In this document: piece after piece, positions 10,225-19,055 of the stretch
Layout of the letters: each line of letters opens with the position of its first letter
Numbering within the stretch: the first letter of the stretch is position 1
Assembly (NCBI RefSeq): GCF_005884405.1
Contig: NZ_VCAO01000003.1
Coordinates: 310,001 to 374,000 of the forward strand
Direction of reading: 5' to 3'
Source: Qipengyuania marisflavi
GTDB taxonomy: Bacteria > Pseudomonadota > Alphaproteobacteria > Sphingomonadales > Sphingomonadaceae
DNA: 64,000 nucleotides
Position numbers and translations under genes: made by a program
The notes under the pieces: model-generated
The model's input: the letters and a program-made list of their open reading frames with translations, nothing else
Told to the model about the DNA's origin: nothing
Database searches by the model: none

Positions 10225-11024
10225 CCGCACCGCAACCGTCAATTGCCGAGGCGGTGCGCGCCGTTCTGCTGACCGGAGAGGCAAAGGCGAAAGTCTTCGC
10301 CGCGCGGCAGGTCGCGCGGGACTGGCGGCTGGGGCGGCTGGCCTTCACCTTCGATTGCCCGATGCCAGACAGACCGGCCTTGCCCGGCAATCTGCAATTG
10401 CTGCCGCCCGCACAAATGCCGCGGCGGGGGAAGGCGGGGTCACAACGGGGCCGGATCGCGCTGTGGCACGCGCTGGCACATATCGAATTCGTCGCCATTG
10501 ATCTGGCGCTCGACATGGCCGGGCGGTTTGGAGAAGCGATGGGGCCGCAATTCGTTACCGACTTCCTGTCTGTCGCCGCTGACGAGGCGATGCGCTTCGC
10601 CTTGCTGTCCTGCAAACTTGATTCGCTGGGCACTTTCTATGGAGCGTTGCCGGCGCACGACGGGCTGTGGGGCGCATCGCAGGATACTGCGCATGACGTT
10701 TCAGCCCGGCTGGCAATCGTTCCCATGGTGCTGGAGGCGCGCGGTCTGGACGTCACTCCGGCGATGTTGGAGCGGGTGCGCGCGCAAGGTGATGAAAACG
10801 GGGCGAAAATTCTTGAACGAATCCTTGACGACGAAATTCGCCATGTCGCCCACGGAACCAAGCATTTTCGCGATGTTTGCGCGGCGCGCGGCGAAAACCC
10901 ACGGGAATCATGGCAAAATTTGGTCAAAATTCATTTTGCAGGGGGGCTGAGGGCTCCGTTCAACGACTCAGCGCGTTATGCAGCCGGTCTGTCGCGGGAC
11001 TTATACGCTGGTATTGCGTTGTAA
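10221..11024 (+). CDS. DUF455 ferritin-like protein
   Basis: 267-aa soluble, helix-rich protein of the DUF455/COG2833 ferritin-like family. Candidate di-metal ligands sit in HALAHIEFVAIDLALD, ADEAMRFALL, MVLEARGLDV and LDDEIRHVAHG, which place Glu and His residues on four helices as in ferritin-like oxygenases. The biochemical role of the family is not established. It overlaps bcp by four bases (ATGA), so it is co-translated with a peroxidase and glnE; a link to peroxide or iron handling is inference only. Confidence 0.85.
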   Translation: MTAPQPSIAEAVRAVLLTGEAKAKVFAARQVARDWRLGRLAFTFDCPMPDRPALPGNLQLLPPAQMPRRGKAGSQRGRIALWHALAHIEFVAIDLALDMAGRFGEAMGPQFVTDFLSVAADEAMRFALLSCKLDSLGTFYGALPAHDGLWGASQDTAHDVSARLAIVPMVLEARGLDVTPAMLERVRAQGDENGAKILERILDDEIRHVAHGTKHFRDVCAARGENPRESWQNLVKIHFAGGLRAPFNDSARYAAGLSRDLYAGIAL

Positions 11025-11090
11025 ACTTTTTCCTCGATAAGCCAAACATACGAGATGCCGGGGGGTTCCGGTGAAAATGAAAAAAAGATT

Positions 11091-11115
11091 GGCATGCGGA
11101 GTAGGGGTGCATGCC
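11091..11115. promoter_or_regulatory. 7-bp inverted repeat upstream of the M23 peptidase gene
   Basis: GGCATGC (11091-11097) and GCATGCC (11109-11115) form a perfect inverted repeat with an 11-base loop that contains GGAGTAGGGG, a ribosome-binding-site-like sequence for an alternative ATG at 11111. It could be an operator or an RNA hairpin; nothing in the sequence decides between them. Confidence 0.35.
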
Positions 11116-11164
11116 GATCTGGATCGTAAAAGCGTCAAAAGGCGCGGGATGGACGGGTCAATAC

Positions 11165-11842
11165 ATGTTTTCTGCACGCATCAAGGTCGCCTTTATGGCG
11201 CTCACAGCCAGCCTTTGCATGGCGGCTTCGCCCGCCGCGGCACAGAGCAACACCGCTGCCGCAGTCGGCGCCATCGACATGAGCAAGGTCACCGCGCAGT
11301 CGCAGAATAGCGATGACGCGAACTTCAAACAGCTTTTCGCCAATTGGGAATCGATCGACACTGGCAAGCCGGTTTCGGCACGCCCCGCGGTTTCGGTGCC
11401 CTCGCGGATGCCGCTGGAAGATACCCGCCTGACCAGCGATTACGGAATGCGTACCCACCCTGTGCTGGGCACGCGCCGTTCGCATAAGGGTGTCGATCTG
11501 TCGGCCCCGACCGGCACGCCCATTTATGCCACGGCCGATGGCCTGGTCAGCAAGGCTGCGCCCTTCAGCAGCTATGGCAATTACGTTTCCATCGAACACG
11601 GTGCCAATCTCCAGACCCGTTATGCGCATATGTCGCGTATCGCCGTGTCTTCGGGCAGCCGGGTGAAAAAGGGCGACATCATCGGCTACGTCGGTTCGAC
11701 CGGCCGTTCGACTGGCCCGCACCTCCATTATGAAGTCCGCATCAACGGCAAGGCCGTGAACCCGGTCCCTTACATGGTCGAATCGCAGGCCCAACAGGCC
11801 TTTGCACTGGCGACCGGTGACGGCGGCCAGGGCGGCGACTGA
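11165..11842 (+). CDS. Secreted M23-family metallopeptidase (LytM-like)
   Basis: 225-aa zinc endopeptidase. A Sec signal peptide (MFSARIKVAFMALTASLCMAASPAAA) is followed by a spacer and a C-terminal LytM domain with zinc ligands in SHKGVDLSAP (HxxxD) and GPHLHYEVRING (HxH). Family members cut peptidoglycan cross-bridges or regulate amidases in the periplasm. ATG 11165 places the signal peptide at the terminus; ATG 11111 also has a good ribosome binding site and would add 18 residues. A strong terminator follows at 11880. Confidence 0.92.
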   Translation: MFSARIKVAFMALTASLCMAASPAAAQSNTAAAVGAIDMSKVTAQSQNSDDANFKQLFANWESIDTGKPVSARPAVSVPSRMPLEDTRLTSDYGMRTHPVLGTRRSHKGVDLSAPTGTPIYATADGLVSKAAPFSSYGNYVSIEHGANLQTRYAHMSRIAVSSGSRVKKGDIIGYVGSTGRSTGPHLHYEVRINGKAVNPVPYMVESQAQQAFALATGDGGQGGD

Positions 11843-11879
11843 ACGCAGTTTCGCGCAATCCTCCAAGAAAGCGCTTAAG

Positions 11880-11907
11880 GGCGGCGGTTCATTCCGCCGC
11901 CTTTTTT
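11880..11907 (+). terminator. Rho-independent terminator after the M23 gene
   Basis: Perfect 8-bp G+C stem GGCGGCGG/CCGCCGCC with a six-base TTCATT loop followed by six T residues, 38 bases after the peptidase stop. Confidence 0.9.
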
Positions 11908-11988
11908 CTTGCCCGATGGCCTTGGTAAGGTAGGTTTCTCCCAGAAACGCAGTTGGCCCACCCAGAGGCCGCGCGAGGAGAGACCACT

Positions 11989-13527
11989 ATGCATCCCACC
12001 ACCCACGCTCAGTCCCGGCCCGGCCACCCGGCCATCATCATGGCAGGCAGCGGGGAAACGGTCACTTATGGCGAGATGGATGCCTATGCCGACCGCTTTT
12101 CGCAGCTCATGCGCGCGCGCGGGCTGACGCGGGGCAATCATGTCGCGCTGTTGTTGGAAAACAGCGTGCACAACCTGCAAATTGCGTGGGGCAATCAGCG
12201 GGCAGGCACTATGGCGGTGCCGCTCTCGACGCGGCTTACGGCTTCGGAATGCATCTATATTCTGAATGATAGCGGGGCCGATGTGCTGATCACCAGCACC
12301 CATTTTGCCGAGGTTCTGAGCGATATCCGCGAAGCCTGCCCGGAATTGCCGGTGCTGATCATCGGCGGCAGCGATCAGGACAGCTACGAAGCGGCCCTGG
12401 CCAGCCAGCCAGCGCAGCCCATCGCCGACCGGCTGCCCGGCCAGATCATGCTCTATTCCTCGGGCACCACGGGCTATCCCAAGGGGATCCGGCCCAAACC
12501 GCCCGAAGATGACAATATCCTGACGCCCAATCCCATTGTCGGACTGGCGATCATGGGCGCAGGCATGCCCACCGATGGCAGCATGGTCTATCTGTCGCCC
12601 GCCCCGCTGTATCACGCGGCACCTGTCGCCTGGTGCTCTGCCGCGCATGCGCTGGGCGGAACGATTGTGGTGATGGAAAAATTCGATCCCGAACAGGCGC
12701 TGGCCGCAATCGAGAGATACCGCGTCACAGACAGCCAGTGGGTGCCGACGCACTTTGTCCGCATGCTCAAGCTGGATGACGCCGCCCGCACCGCCCATGA
12801 CCTCTCCAGCCATCAGCGCGCGCTCCATGCTGCTGCGCCGTGCCCGGTGCCGGTCAAGCAGGCGATGATCGAATGGTGGGGGCCGATCATCAATGAATAT
12901 TACGCCGGGTCCGAAGGGATCGGCATGACCCTGGTTAAGGCGCCGGAATGGCTGGAGCGGCCGGGCACGGTCGGCAAGGCAATCCTGGGCAAGTTGCACG
13001 TCTGCGGGCCTGATGGCGAGGAAGTGCCTGCCGGGACCGATGGGCTGGTCTATTTCGAATATGACCGCATCCCCAGCTATCACAATGATCCCGGCAAAAC
13101 CGCCGAGGCGATGCATCCCGAAGGCTGGATGACGCTGGGCGATATCGGCCATGTGGACGAGGCAGGCTATCTGTTCCTGACCGACCGTAAGAGCCACATG
13201 ATCATCAGCGGCGGGGTCAATATCTACCCTCAGGAAATCGAAAACCTGCTGGTATCACACCCCCGCGTGATGGATGCCGCCGTGATCGGCGCGCCGTGCC
13301 CCGATCTAGGCGAACGGGTGGTGGCGGTGGTCCAACCGGTCGATATGGCCGCTGCGGGCGAGGCGCTGGAGCAGGAGCTGCGCGACTATCTGGCGCCGCA
13401 GCTGAGCCGGGTAAAAATGCCCAGGCTGTTCGACTTCCGGCCCGAGCTTCCGCGGGAGGCCAATGGCAAGCTGTACAAGCGCGAACTGCGCGATGAATTC
13501 GCGCGCGCGGCACAAGCCGCCGGATAG
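11989..13527 (+). CDS. AMP-forming acyl-CoA synthetase
   Basis: 512-aa member of the adenylate-forming superfamily that activates a carboxylic acid to its acyl-CoA through an acyl-AMP. The P-loop is YSSGTTGYPKGI (about residue 155), with the A5-like motif NEYYAGSEGIG, the A7-like GWMTLGDIGHVDEAGYL, the hinge DRKSHMIISGGVNIYP and the terminal catalytic Lys in PREANGKLYKRELR. ATG 11989 has AGGAG eight bases upstream. Substrate chain is not predictable; the gene stands alone between a terminator and yqiJ. Confidence 0.92.
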   Translation: MHPTTHAQSRPGHPAIIMAGSGETVTYGEMDAYADRFSQLMRARGLTRGNHVALLLENSVHNLQIAWGNQRAGTMAVPLSTRLTASECIYILNDSGADVLITSTHFAEVLSDIREACPELPVLIIGGSDQDSYEAALASQPAQPIADRLPGQIMLYSSGTTGYPKGIRPKPPEDDNILTPNPIVGLAIMGAGMPTDGSMVYLSPAPLYHAAPVAWCSAAHALGGTIVVMEKFDPEQALAAIERYRVTDSQWVPTHFVRMLKLDDAARTAHDLSSHQRALHAAAPCPVPVKQAMIEWWGPIINEYYAGSEGIGMTLVKAPEWLERPGTVGKAILGKLHVCGPDGEEVPAGTDGLVYFEYDRIPSYHNDPGKTAEAMHPEGWMTLGDIGHVDEAGYLFLTDRKSHMIISGGVNIYPQEIENLLVSHPRVMDAAVIGAPCPDLGERVVAVVQPVDMAAAGEALEQELRDYLAPQLSRVKMPRLFDFRPELPREANGKLYKRELRDEFARAAQAAG

Positions 13528-13551
13528 TCATTCCGGGACATATCGCGCCCG

Positions 13552-13579
13552 AAATCGGCACGATTGTTTCCGATTTTGC
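13552..13579 (+). terminator. Weak candidate terminator
   Basis: AAATCGG (13552-13558) pairs with CCGATTT (13570-13576) around an 11-base loop, 25 bases after the acyl-CoA synthetase stop, with only a short T run. A-T-rich stem, so low confidence. Confidence 0.35.
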
Positions 13580-13664
13580 TACCCCGCGAATAGGGTTTCT
13601 GCTAAATATTAGTCATGGAAAAACGCTGGAGAACCAATGGTTCCGGCCTAGTCGGAGCGTGCCT

Positions 13665-14303
13665 ATGACTATACTTGAAGCTTACAATATGCCGTTTACA
13701 GCGGCGCTGATCCTGATGGTCATTCTGGCCATCGTCCAGCTTGTCGGCGTGGCGGATATGTTCGGAGATGCGGATGTCGGTTTCGACAGTGATATCGATG
13801 GCGACGGTACGATTTCGAGCGGGCCGATTGACGGGTTGTTCAGCCTGATCGGGCTGGGGCGTGTGCCTTTGACCGTATGGCTGGCGCTGTATCTCGGCCT
13901 GTTTGCCGGGATCGGTGCCGGGATGCAGGAGCTGGCGATCAGCCTGACGGGCGGACCGCTCAATGTCTGGCTGGCCGGAGTGTTGGCGGGTGCGGCAACG
14001 CTGCCGATCACCGGCATGGTCGCGCACCCGCTGGGCCGCTTGTTGCCGCAGGACGAAACCAGCGCCGTGTCGACTGACACGCTGCTGGGCCGCCGCGCGG
14101 TGATTACCGATGGCGTGGCCCGTGCCGGCTCACCCGCGCGGGCGCGTGTGAACGACATTTACGGCCATCCGCATCATGTCATGGTGCAGCCGCACGAAGA
14201 TGCCAGCGAATTGCATTCGGGCGACGAAATCCTGCTCGTCCGCCGTGACGGCGAACAATTCTATGCGACCGCGCTGGCCGACCGCCAGCTGTCGCCAAAC
14301 TGA
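13665..14303 (+). CDS. yqiJ: YqiJ-family inner-membrane protein (DUF1449)
   Basis: 212-aa protein with an N-terminal transmembrane segment (AALILMVILAIVQLVGVADM), two further hydrophobic segments (about residues 65-115) and a C-terminal cytoplasmic OB-fold-like NfeD-type domain (LGRRAVITDG ... GDEILLVRRDG). YqiJ proteins are partners of flotillin YqiK in membrane microdomain organisation. ATG 13665 is preceded by GGAG at 8-base spacing. The yqiK start follows 19 bases after its stop, so the two form an operon. Confidence 0.88.
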   Translation: MTILEAYNMPFTAALILMVILAIVQLVGVADMFGDADVGFDSDIDGDGTISSGPIDGLFSLIGLGRVPLTVWLALYLGLFAGIGAGMQELAISLTGGPLNVWLAGVLAGAATLPITGMVAHPLGRLLPQDETSAVSTDTLLGRRAVITDGVARAGSPARARVNDIYGHPHHVMVQPHEDASELHSGDEILLVRRDGEQFYATALADRQLSPN

Positions 14304-14322
14304 ATTTCAACAAGGAGTAGCA

Positions 14323-16107
14323 ATGGAAAATTTTATAAACATGGCGGTGCCCATCGGCGTGATCGTTCTGGTCGTCCTGATCATCCTGATCGCTTTTGCC
14401 CGGCTGTATCGCCGCGCCTCGAAAGAGGTAGCCTTCGTCCGCACGGGTGTCGGCGGGGAACGCGTGGTGATGAACGGCGGCGCGCTGGTGCTGCCCGTGT
14501 TCCACGAAACCATGCCGGTCAATATGAACACCGTCGTGTTGCCCGTGGTGCGCCGCGACAGCGAGGCACTGATCACGCTCGACCGCTTGCGGATCGATGT
14601 GAAGGCGGAATTCTATGTCCGCGTGCGCCCCGATGATGGTGCCATCGCAATGGCCGCGCAGACGCTGGGCCAGCGCACGATGCACCCCGAAGCGCTCAAG
14701 GATCTGGTCGAGGGCAAATTCGTCGACGCGCTGCGCTCTGTCGCGGCAGGGATGACCATGAACGAGCTGCACGAACAGCGCGCCGACTTCGTCCAGAAGG
14801 TGCAGCAGGCATCCTCCAACGATTTGGCGATGAACGGGCTGGAACTGGAATCGGTCTCCCTCACCGGGCTCGACCAGACCAGTATCGAACACTTCAACGC
14901 CAACAACGCCTTCGACGCGGAGGGTCTGACCAAGCTGACCGAGCAGATCGAGGCGCGCAAGAAACTGCGCAACGACATCGAGCAGGACACGCGTGTGCAG
15001 ATGGAAACCAAGAACCTCGAAGCCGATCAGGCCAGTTTCCAGATTAGCCGCGACAATGAATTTGCCCGGCTGGAGCAGGAGCGCGAAGTCGAGATGCGCC
15101 GCGCCAAGCAATCCTCCGAAGTTGCCCGCGAACAGGCCGAGCGGAGCCGCGAAGCCGATGCTGCCAAGATCGAGGCCAAGAAGCAGGTCGATGCGCAGCA
15201 GATCGAAGCTGACCGGTTGGTGGAAGAAGCCCGCATCGACCAGAAGCGCGCGCTCGAAATTGCGCGTCAGGAACAGCAGATCGCGGTGCAAAACAAAAGC
15301 CGCGAAGAAAGCCAGGCCAAGGCCGAAGCTGACCAGGCGCGTGCCAAGGCCGTGTCTGCGGAAGAACAGGTCGCAACCGCTCGCGAAACCGAGATTGCCG
15401 ACCGTGACAAGCGGATCGAACTGATCGAGGCGGCCAAATCGGCAGAGCGCGACGCCATCCGCGTCCGCGTCGAAGCCGAAGCCGACAAGGATGCCGCATC
15501 GAACCGCGCCGAGGCGGCACGGCTTGAAGCGCAGGGTGAGGCCGAGGCTGAAAAGCTGCGCGCCGATGCCGCCCGCGTCCGCTTCGAAGTGGAGGCAGCC
15601 GGTCAGCGCGCAGTCAACGAAGCGGCCAACATTCTGTCGATGGACCAGATCAGCCTGCAGACCAAGCTGGCGCTGCTCAAGGTCCTGCCTGAAGTCATCC
15701 GCGAAAGCGCCAAGCCGATGGAGGCCATCGATTCAATCAAGATCGTGCAGGTCGACGGCCTGACGAATGGCAGCGGCAAAGGCGGCAGCGCTGCCGATGG
15801 CAATGGCTCATCGGGCGGCGGGTCCGGCAATCTGGCCACCGACGCGGTCAGCGCCGCACTGGCTTACCGGGCGCAGGCTCCGGTGCTGGACGGGCTGATG
15901 AAGGAGCTGGGCCTCGACGGCAGCTCGCTGGGCGGGCTGGTCAACGGCGCGGCAGCTGCGGAGCAAGCCAAGCCGGAAACTGCGCCGCGTGCTGCCGAGC
16001 CCACGGCGAACAAAGCCGCGATGACGGCGCTTGCGCACAAGGGCAAGAATGAGCCGGGCAAGGCCAATACCGGCACCCGCGATACTGGCGGCGCCGCCAA
16101 GGGCTGA
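14323..16107 (+). CDS. yqiK: Flotillin-like SPFH protein YqiK
   Basis: 594-aa membrane scaffold protein. One N-terminal transmembrane helix (VPIGVIVLVVLIILIAF) is followed by the SPFH/band 7 domain (about residues 35-210), a long Glu/Ala/Arg/Gln-rich coiled coil (about 215-440) with the flotillin ANILSMDQISLQTKLALLK region, and a Gly/Ser-rich linker leading to an Ala-rich tail. Flotillins oligomerise under the membrane and organise microdomains; the NfeD-like partner yqiJ lies directly upstream. Strong ribosome binding site AAGGAG. The tail after about residue 490 is low-complexity and probably disordered. Confidence 0.93.
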   Translation: MENFINMAVPIGVIVLVVLIILIAFARLYRRASKEVAFVRTGVGGERVVMNGGALVLPVFHETMPVNMNTVVLPVVRRDSEALITLDRLRIDVKAEFYVRVRPDDGAIAMAAQTLGQRTMHPEALKDLVEGKFVDALRSVAAGMTMNELHEQRADFVQKVQQASSNDLAMNGLELESVSLTGLDQTSIEHFNANNAFDAEGLTKLTEQIEARKKLRNDIEQDTRVQMETKNLEADQASFQISRDNEFARLEQEREVEMRRAKQSSEVAREQAERSREADAAKIEAKKQVDAQQIEADRLVEEARIDQKRALEIARQEQQIAVQNKSREESQAKAEADQARAKAVSAEEQVATARETEIADRDKRIELIEAAKSAERDAIRVRVEAEADKDAASNRAEAARLEAQGEAEAEKLRADAARVRFEVEAAGQRAVNEAANILSMDQISLQTKLALLKVLPEVIRESAKPMEAIDSIKIVQVDGLTNGSGKGGSAADGNGSSGGGSGNLATDAVSAALAYRAQAPVLDGLMKELGLDGSSLGGLVNGAAAAEQAKPETAPRAAEPTANKAAMTALAHKGKNEPGKANTGTRDTGGAAKG

Positions 16108-16143
16108 CCCCCCCATCGCAATACGGGAAAAGGGCGCAAATCA

Positions 16144-16175
16144 GGAAAAGGGGGTGCTTCGGCGCCCCCTTTTTC
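16144..16175. terminator. Bidirectional terminator between yqiK and galU
   Basis: A 14-bp stem around a TTCG tetraloop (GGAAAAGGGGGTGC / GCGCCCCCTTTTTC, with two G-T pairs). The A run on one side and T run on the other give a U tract on both strands, so it can end both convergent transcripts. Confidence 0.9.
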
Positions 16176-16179
16176 CGGT

Positions 16180-17070
16180 TTAATCCCGCAACAACCGCTC
16201 CGCCATTGCGCGCACTTCGGCACCCATGTCTTCGCGTTCCAGCGCCAGCGCCAGTGTGGCCTCGACAAAGCCGGTCTTGCTGCCGCAATCGAAGCGGCGA
16301 CCGGCAAAGGTCACCGCGTGGAAGGCCTGATTGCCGATCATTTTCGCCATCGCATCGGTCAGCTGGATTTCGCCGCCCGCGCCCTTGCCCTGATTTTCCA
16401 GCACCCGCATCACCTCGGGCTGCAGGATGTAGCGGCCCGAGATGATCTTGTTCGACGGCGCTTCGGCGCGGGGCGGTTTTTCGACCAGCCCGGTTACCTC
16501 GGTCAAAGTGTCGCTGATGGTCGCGCCCGGCGCAATCACGCCATAGCTGGACACTTCCTCCTCAGGCACTTCGAGCACGCTGATCAGATTGCCACCAACC
16601 TCGTTATAGGCCTCGACCATCTGTTTCATGCAGCCCGGCCCCCCGCCGCGTTCTGCCACCATCAGCTCGTCCGGCAGCAGGATCGCGAAGGGATCGTCAC
16701 CGATGATGGCGCGGGCGCACCAGATGGCGTGGCCCAGCCCCATCGGCACCTGCTGGCGCACGGTGATGATGTCACCCGGCGTGGCGCGCGTGGCGTCGAG
16801 CACGCTCATATCCTTGCCGCGTTCATTCATGGTCGCTTCGAGTTCGAAGGCGACATCGAAATGTTCGACAATCGCGGTTTTGCCGCGTCCGGTGACGAAG
16901 ATGATCTGCTCGATCCCTGCCTCGCGCGCTTCATCCACAGCATATTGGATCAGCGGCCGATCGACGATGGGCAGCAATTCCTTAGGGATCGCCTTGGTGG
17001 CCGGAAGGAAACGGGTGCCGAGCCCCGCAACGGGGAAAACGGCTTTCTTGATGGGTTTGTGCTGGGTCAT
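16180..17070 (-). CDS. galU: UTP-glucose-1-phosphate uridylyltransferase
   Basis: 296-aa cytoplasmic enzyme making UDP-glucose from UTP and glucose-1-phosphate for LPS, capsule and glucan synthesis. Signature motifs: FPVAGLGTRFLPATKAIPKE (nucleotide loop), VTGRGKTAIVEHFD, the acidic metal motif LLPDELM, GLVEKP and FDCGSKTGFVEA. ATG 17070 begins just before the conserved IKKAVFPVAG; an in-frame ATG 27 bases upstream is possible. Divergent from murA across 121 bases. Confidence 0.95.
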   Translation of the reverse strand: MTQHKPIKKAVFPVAGLGTRFLPATKAIPKELLPIVDRPLIQYAVDEAREAGIEQIIFVTGRGKTAIVEHFDVAFELEATMNERGKDMSVLDATRATPGDIITVRQQVPMGLGHAIWCARAIIGDDPFAILLPDELMVAERGGGPGCMKQMVEAYNEVGGNLISVLEVPEEEVSSYGVIAPGATISDTLTEVTGLVEKPPRAEAPSNKIISGRYILQPEVMRVLENQGKGAGGEIQLTDAMAKMIGNQAFHAVTFAGRRFDCGSKTGFVEATLALALEREDMGAEVRAMAERLLRD

Positions 17071-17191
17071 ATCCGGGGCCGCTAGGCCATGCTCCACTGA
17101 CTGGATTGTAACAGAACGACAGTCCTGCCGTTATAGTGCGACAATGGCGTGACGCTTGCCAGCGGCGCGCGGAGAGGTAAAGGCTTGGCAT

Positions 17192-18475
17192 ATGGACAAG
17201 CTTCTCATTCGTGGCGGTAACCGCCTGTCGGGTACCATTCCCATTTCTGGCGCCAAGAACGCCGCGCTCACGCTGATCCCCTGTGCGCTGCTGACCGACG
17301 AGCCGCTGACGCTGCGCAATTTGCCGCGGCTGGCGGATATCGATGGTTTCCAGCATCTGATGACGCAATTTGGCGTGTCGCATACGATCCAGGGACAGCG
17401 ACCCGAGGACTTTGGCCGCGTGGTGACGCTGGAGGCGACGCGTCTGACCAGCACCGTCGCGCCCTATGATCTGGTGCGCAAGATGCGCGCGTCGATCCTG
17501 GTACTGGGCCCGATGCTGGCGCGGATGGGCGAGGCGACCGTGTCACTGCCCGGCGGCTGTGCCATCGGCAACCGGCCGATCGACCTCCACCTCAAGGTGC
17601 TCGAAGCGTTTGGCGCGCAGATCGAGCTGGCGCAGGGTTACGTCAAGGCGATGGCCCCCGATGGCGGCCTGCCCGGCGGCGATTTTGACTTTCCCGTGGT
17701 GTCGGTGGGCGCGACGGAAAACGCGCTGATGGCAGCAGTGCTGGCGAATGGGACCAGCCGCCTGATCAACGCCGCGCGTGAGCCGGAGATTGTCGATCTG
17801 TGCAATCTGCTGGTGGCGATGGGTGCAGAGATCGAGGGGATCGGCCAGTCCGAACTGACGATCCACGGCGTAAAACGGCTGCACGGCGCCACCTACCGCG
17901 TGATGCCTGACCGGATCGAGGCCGGGTCCTATGCCTGTGCCGCAGCGATTACCGGCGGCGAAGTCCTGCTCGAAGGGGCCAAGGCGGAGGACATGGGTTC
18001 CACGCTGCACGCCCTGCGCAATATCGGTGTCGAAAGCGAAGAGGTGAAGGGCGGCATCCGCGTCGCCGCCAATGGCCGCCTGCGCGCGCACAATCTGACC
18101 ACGGCCCCCTATCCGGGGCTGGCCACCGATATGCAGGCACAGCTGATGAGCCTGCTGTGCAAGGCGGAAGGCACCAGCGTGCTGACTGAAACGATTTTCG
18201 AAAACCGTTTCATGCATGTGCCCGAGCTGAGCCGGATGGGTGCGGATATCGAAACCACCGGACGTACCGCAATTGTGCGCGGGACCGAAACGCTGAACGG
18301 GGCCGAAGTGATGGCCACCGATCTGCGCGCTTCGATGAGCCTGATCATCGCCGCACTGGCCGCCAAGGGCGAAACCACCGTGCGCCGCATCTACCACCTC
18401 GACCGCGGGTACGAGCGGCTGGAGGAGAAATTGCAGCTGGTGGGCGCAGATATCGAACGCGTCGGCGACGAGTGA
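17192..18475 (+). CDS. murA: UDP-N-acetylglucosamine 1-carboxyvinyltransferase
   Basis: 427-aa enzyme of the first committed step of peptidoglycan synthesis, transferring enolpyruvate from PEP to UDP-GlcNAc. The substrate-binding Lys22-Asn23 pair lies in [10 protein letters not shown], and the fosfomycin-sensitive Cys123 lies in [10 protein letters not shown]. The C-terminal [11 protein letters not shown] carries the conserved Arg. Length is typical (E. coli 419). ATG 17192 begins MDKLLIRGG; an extended start at 17156 would add 12 residues before the conserved motif. Divergent from galU. Confidence 0.96.
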   Translation: MDKLLIRGGNRLSGTIPISGAKNAALTLIPCALLTDEPLTLRNLPRLADIDGFQHLMTQFGVSHTIQGQRPEDFGRVVTLEATRLTSTVAPYDLVRKMRASILVLGPMLARMGEATVSLPGGCAIGNRPIDLHLKVLEAFGAQIELAQGYVKAMAPDGGLPGGDFDFPVVSVGATENALMAAVLANGTSRLINAAREPEIVDLCNLLVAMGAEIEGIGQSELTIHGVKRLHGATYRVMPDRIEAGSYACAAAITGGEVLLEGAKAEDMGSTLHALRNIGVESEEVKGGIRVAANGRLRAHNLTTAPYPGLATDMQAQLMSLLCKAEGTSVLTETIFENRFMHVPELSRMGADIETTGRTAIVRGTETLNGAEVMATDLRASMSLIIAALAAKGETTVRRIYHLDRGYERLEEKLQLVGADIERVGDE

Positions 18476-18485
18476 TCAGGCCATA

Positions 18486-18511
18486 GGAACCTTTCGGCCA
18501 GCGGCATCGTT
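18486..18511 (+). promoter_or_regulatory. EcfG-type general stress response promoter
   Basis: GGAAC at 18486-18490 and CGTT at 18508-18511, separated by exactly 17 bases, match the alphaproteobacterial EcfG sigma factor consensus. The -10 lies 33 bases before the ATG of the 74-aa gene at 18545. The same arrangement recurs at 59849. Confidence 0.75.
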
Positions 18512-18544
18512 GCTATTGCGAAACGCTTTGAAAGGAATACCCCC

Positions 18545-18769
18545 ATGTTCAAGCTCGCAGCGCTCGGCGCTCTCGGCTATTTCGGTTACAAGTATTACGA
18601 GAAGAACTTCGGTGGATCGCCCGCTGCCTTCGCTCCCAACCAGGGCGATGCCAAGGTGCGCGATGCCGGGCCCGAAGCCATGCGCGATACGCCGAAGCGG
18701 GACTGGACAAAGACTGACGAGGAAGCCGACCAGAGCTTCCCGGCCAGCGATCCGCCCGCGAATTACTGA
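18545..18769 (+). CDS. Small conserved protein, predicted stress-induced
   Basis: 74-aa protein with a short hydrophobic N-terminus (LAALGALGYFGYKYYEK) and a polar tail ending TDEEADQSFPASDPPANY. The 'FPASDPP' ending recurs in small uncharacterised alphaproteobacterial proteins. A ribosome binding site (AAAGGA) precedes the ATG, an exact EcfG-type promoter lies upstream, and a terminator follows at 18793, so it forms a complete one-gene unit. Function unknown; the stress promoter is the only clue. Confidence 0.85.
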   Translation: MFKLAALGALGYFGYKYYEKNFGGSPAAFAPNQGDAKVRDAGPEAMRDTPKRDWTKTDEEADQSFPASDPPANY

Positions 18770-18778
18770 CGCGCAAGA

Positions 18779-19045
18779 CTACTGTGATGAAGCGGCGGCG
18801 GGAGCGATCCTGCCGCCGTTTTGCTGTGTGACCAGCCACACCCGGACCGCGCTGGCGAGTCCCGGCGGCGTCTCCGCGCGGATCCGGTCGGCATCGATGC
18901 TGGCGACCAGCGTATCCACCGCCACCCCGCGCTGCGCCGCGGCATCACGCAGCATTTGCCAGAACAACGGTTCCAGACTGATCGACGTGCGGTGCCCGGA
19001 TATCCGGACTGAATATTTGCGCGGCGGGTGATAGGGGGCAGTCAA
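18779..19045 (-). CDS. Ribbon-helix-helix domain protein (RHH_4)
   Basis: 88-aa protein. YSVRISGHRTSISLEP supplies the beta strand and first helix of a ribbon-helix-helix fold, and PLFWQMLRDAAAQRGVAVDT the remainder, matching the small RHH_4 family of putative DNA-binding proteins. The only upstream start in frame is a TTG at 19045, ten bases after the response regulator stop, so it is the last gene of the kinase-receiver operon. It may provide the output that the receiver lacks, but this is inference. Confidence 0.8.
   Translation of the reverse strand: MTAPYHPPRKYSVRISGHRTSISLEPLFWQMLRDAAAQRGVAVDTLVASIDADRIRAETPPGLASAVRVWLVTQQNGGRIAPAAASSQ
18793..18822 (+). terminator. Rho-independent terminator after the 74-aa gene
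   Basis: An 11-bp stem CGGCGGCGGGA / TCCTGCCGCCG (one G-T pair) around a GCGA loop, followed by TTTT. It lies within the 3' end of the convergent RHH gene. Confidence 0.75.
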
Positions 19046-19055
19046 CAGCCCGCCA

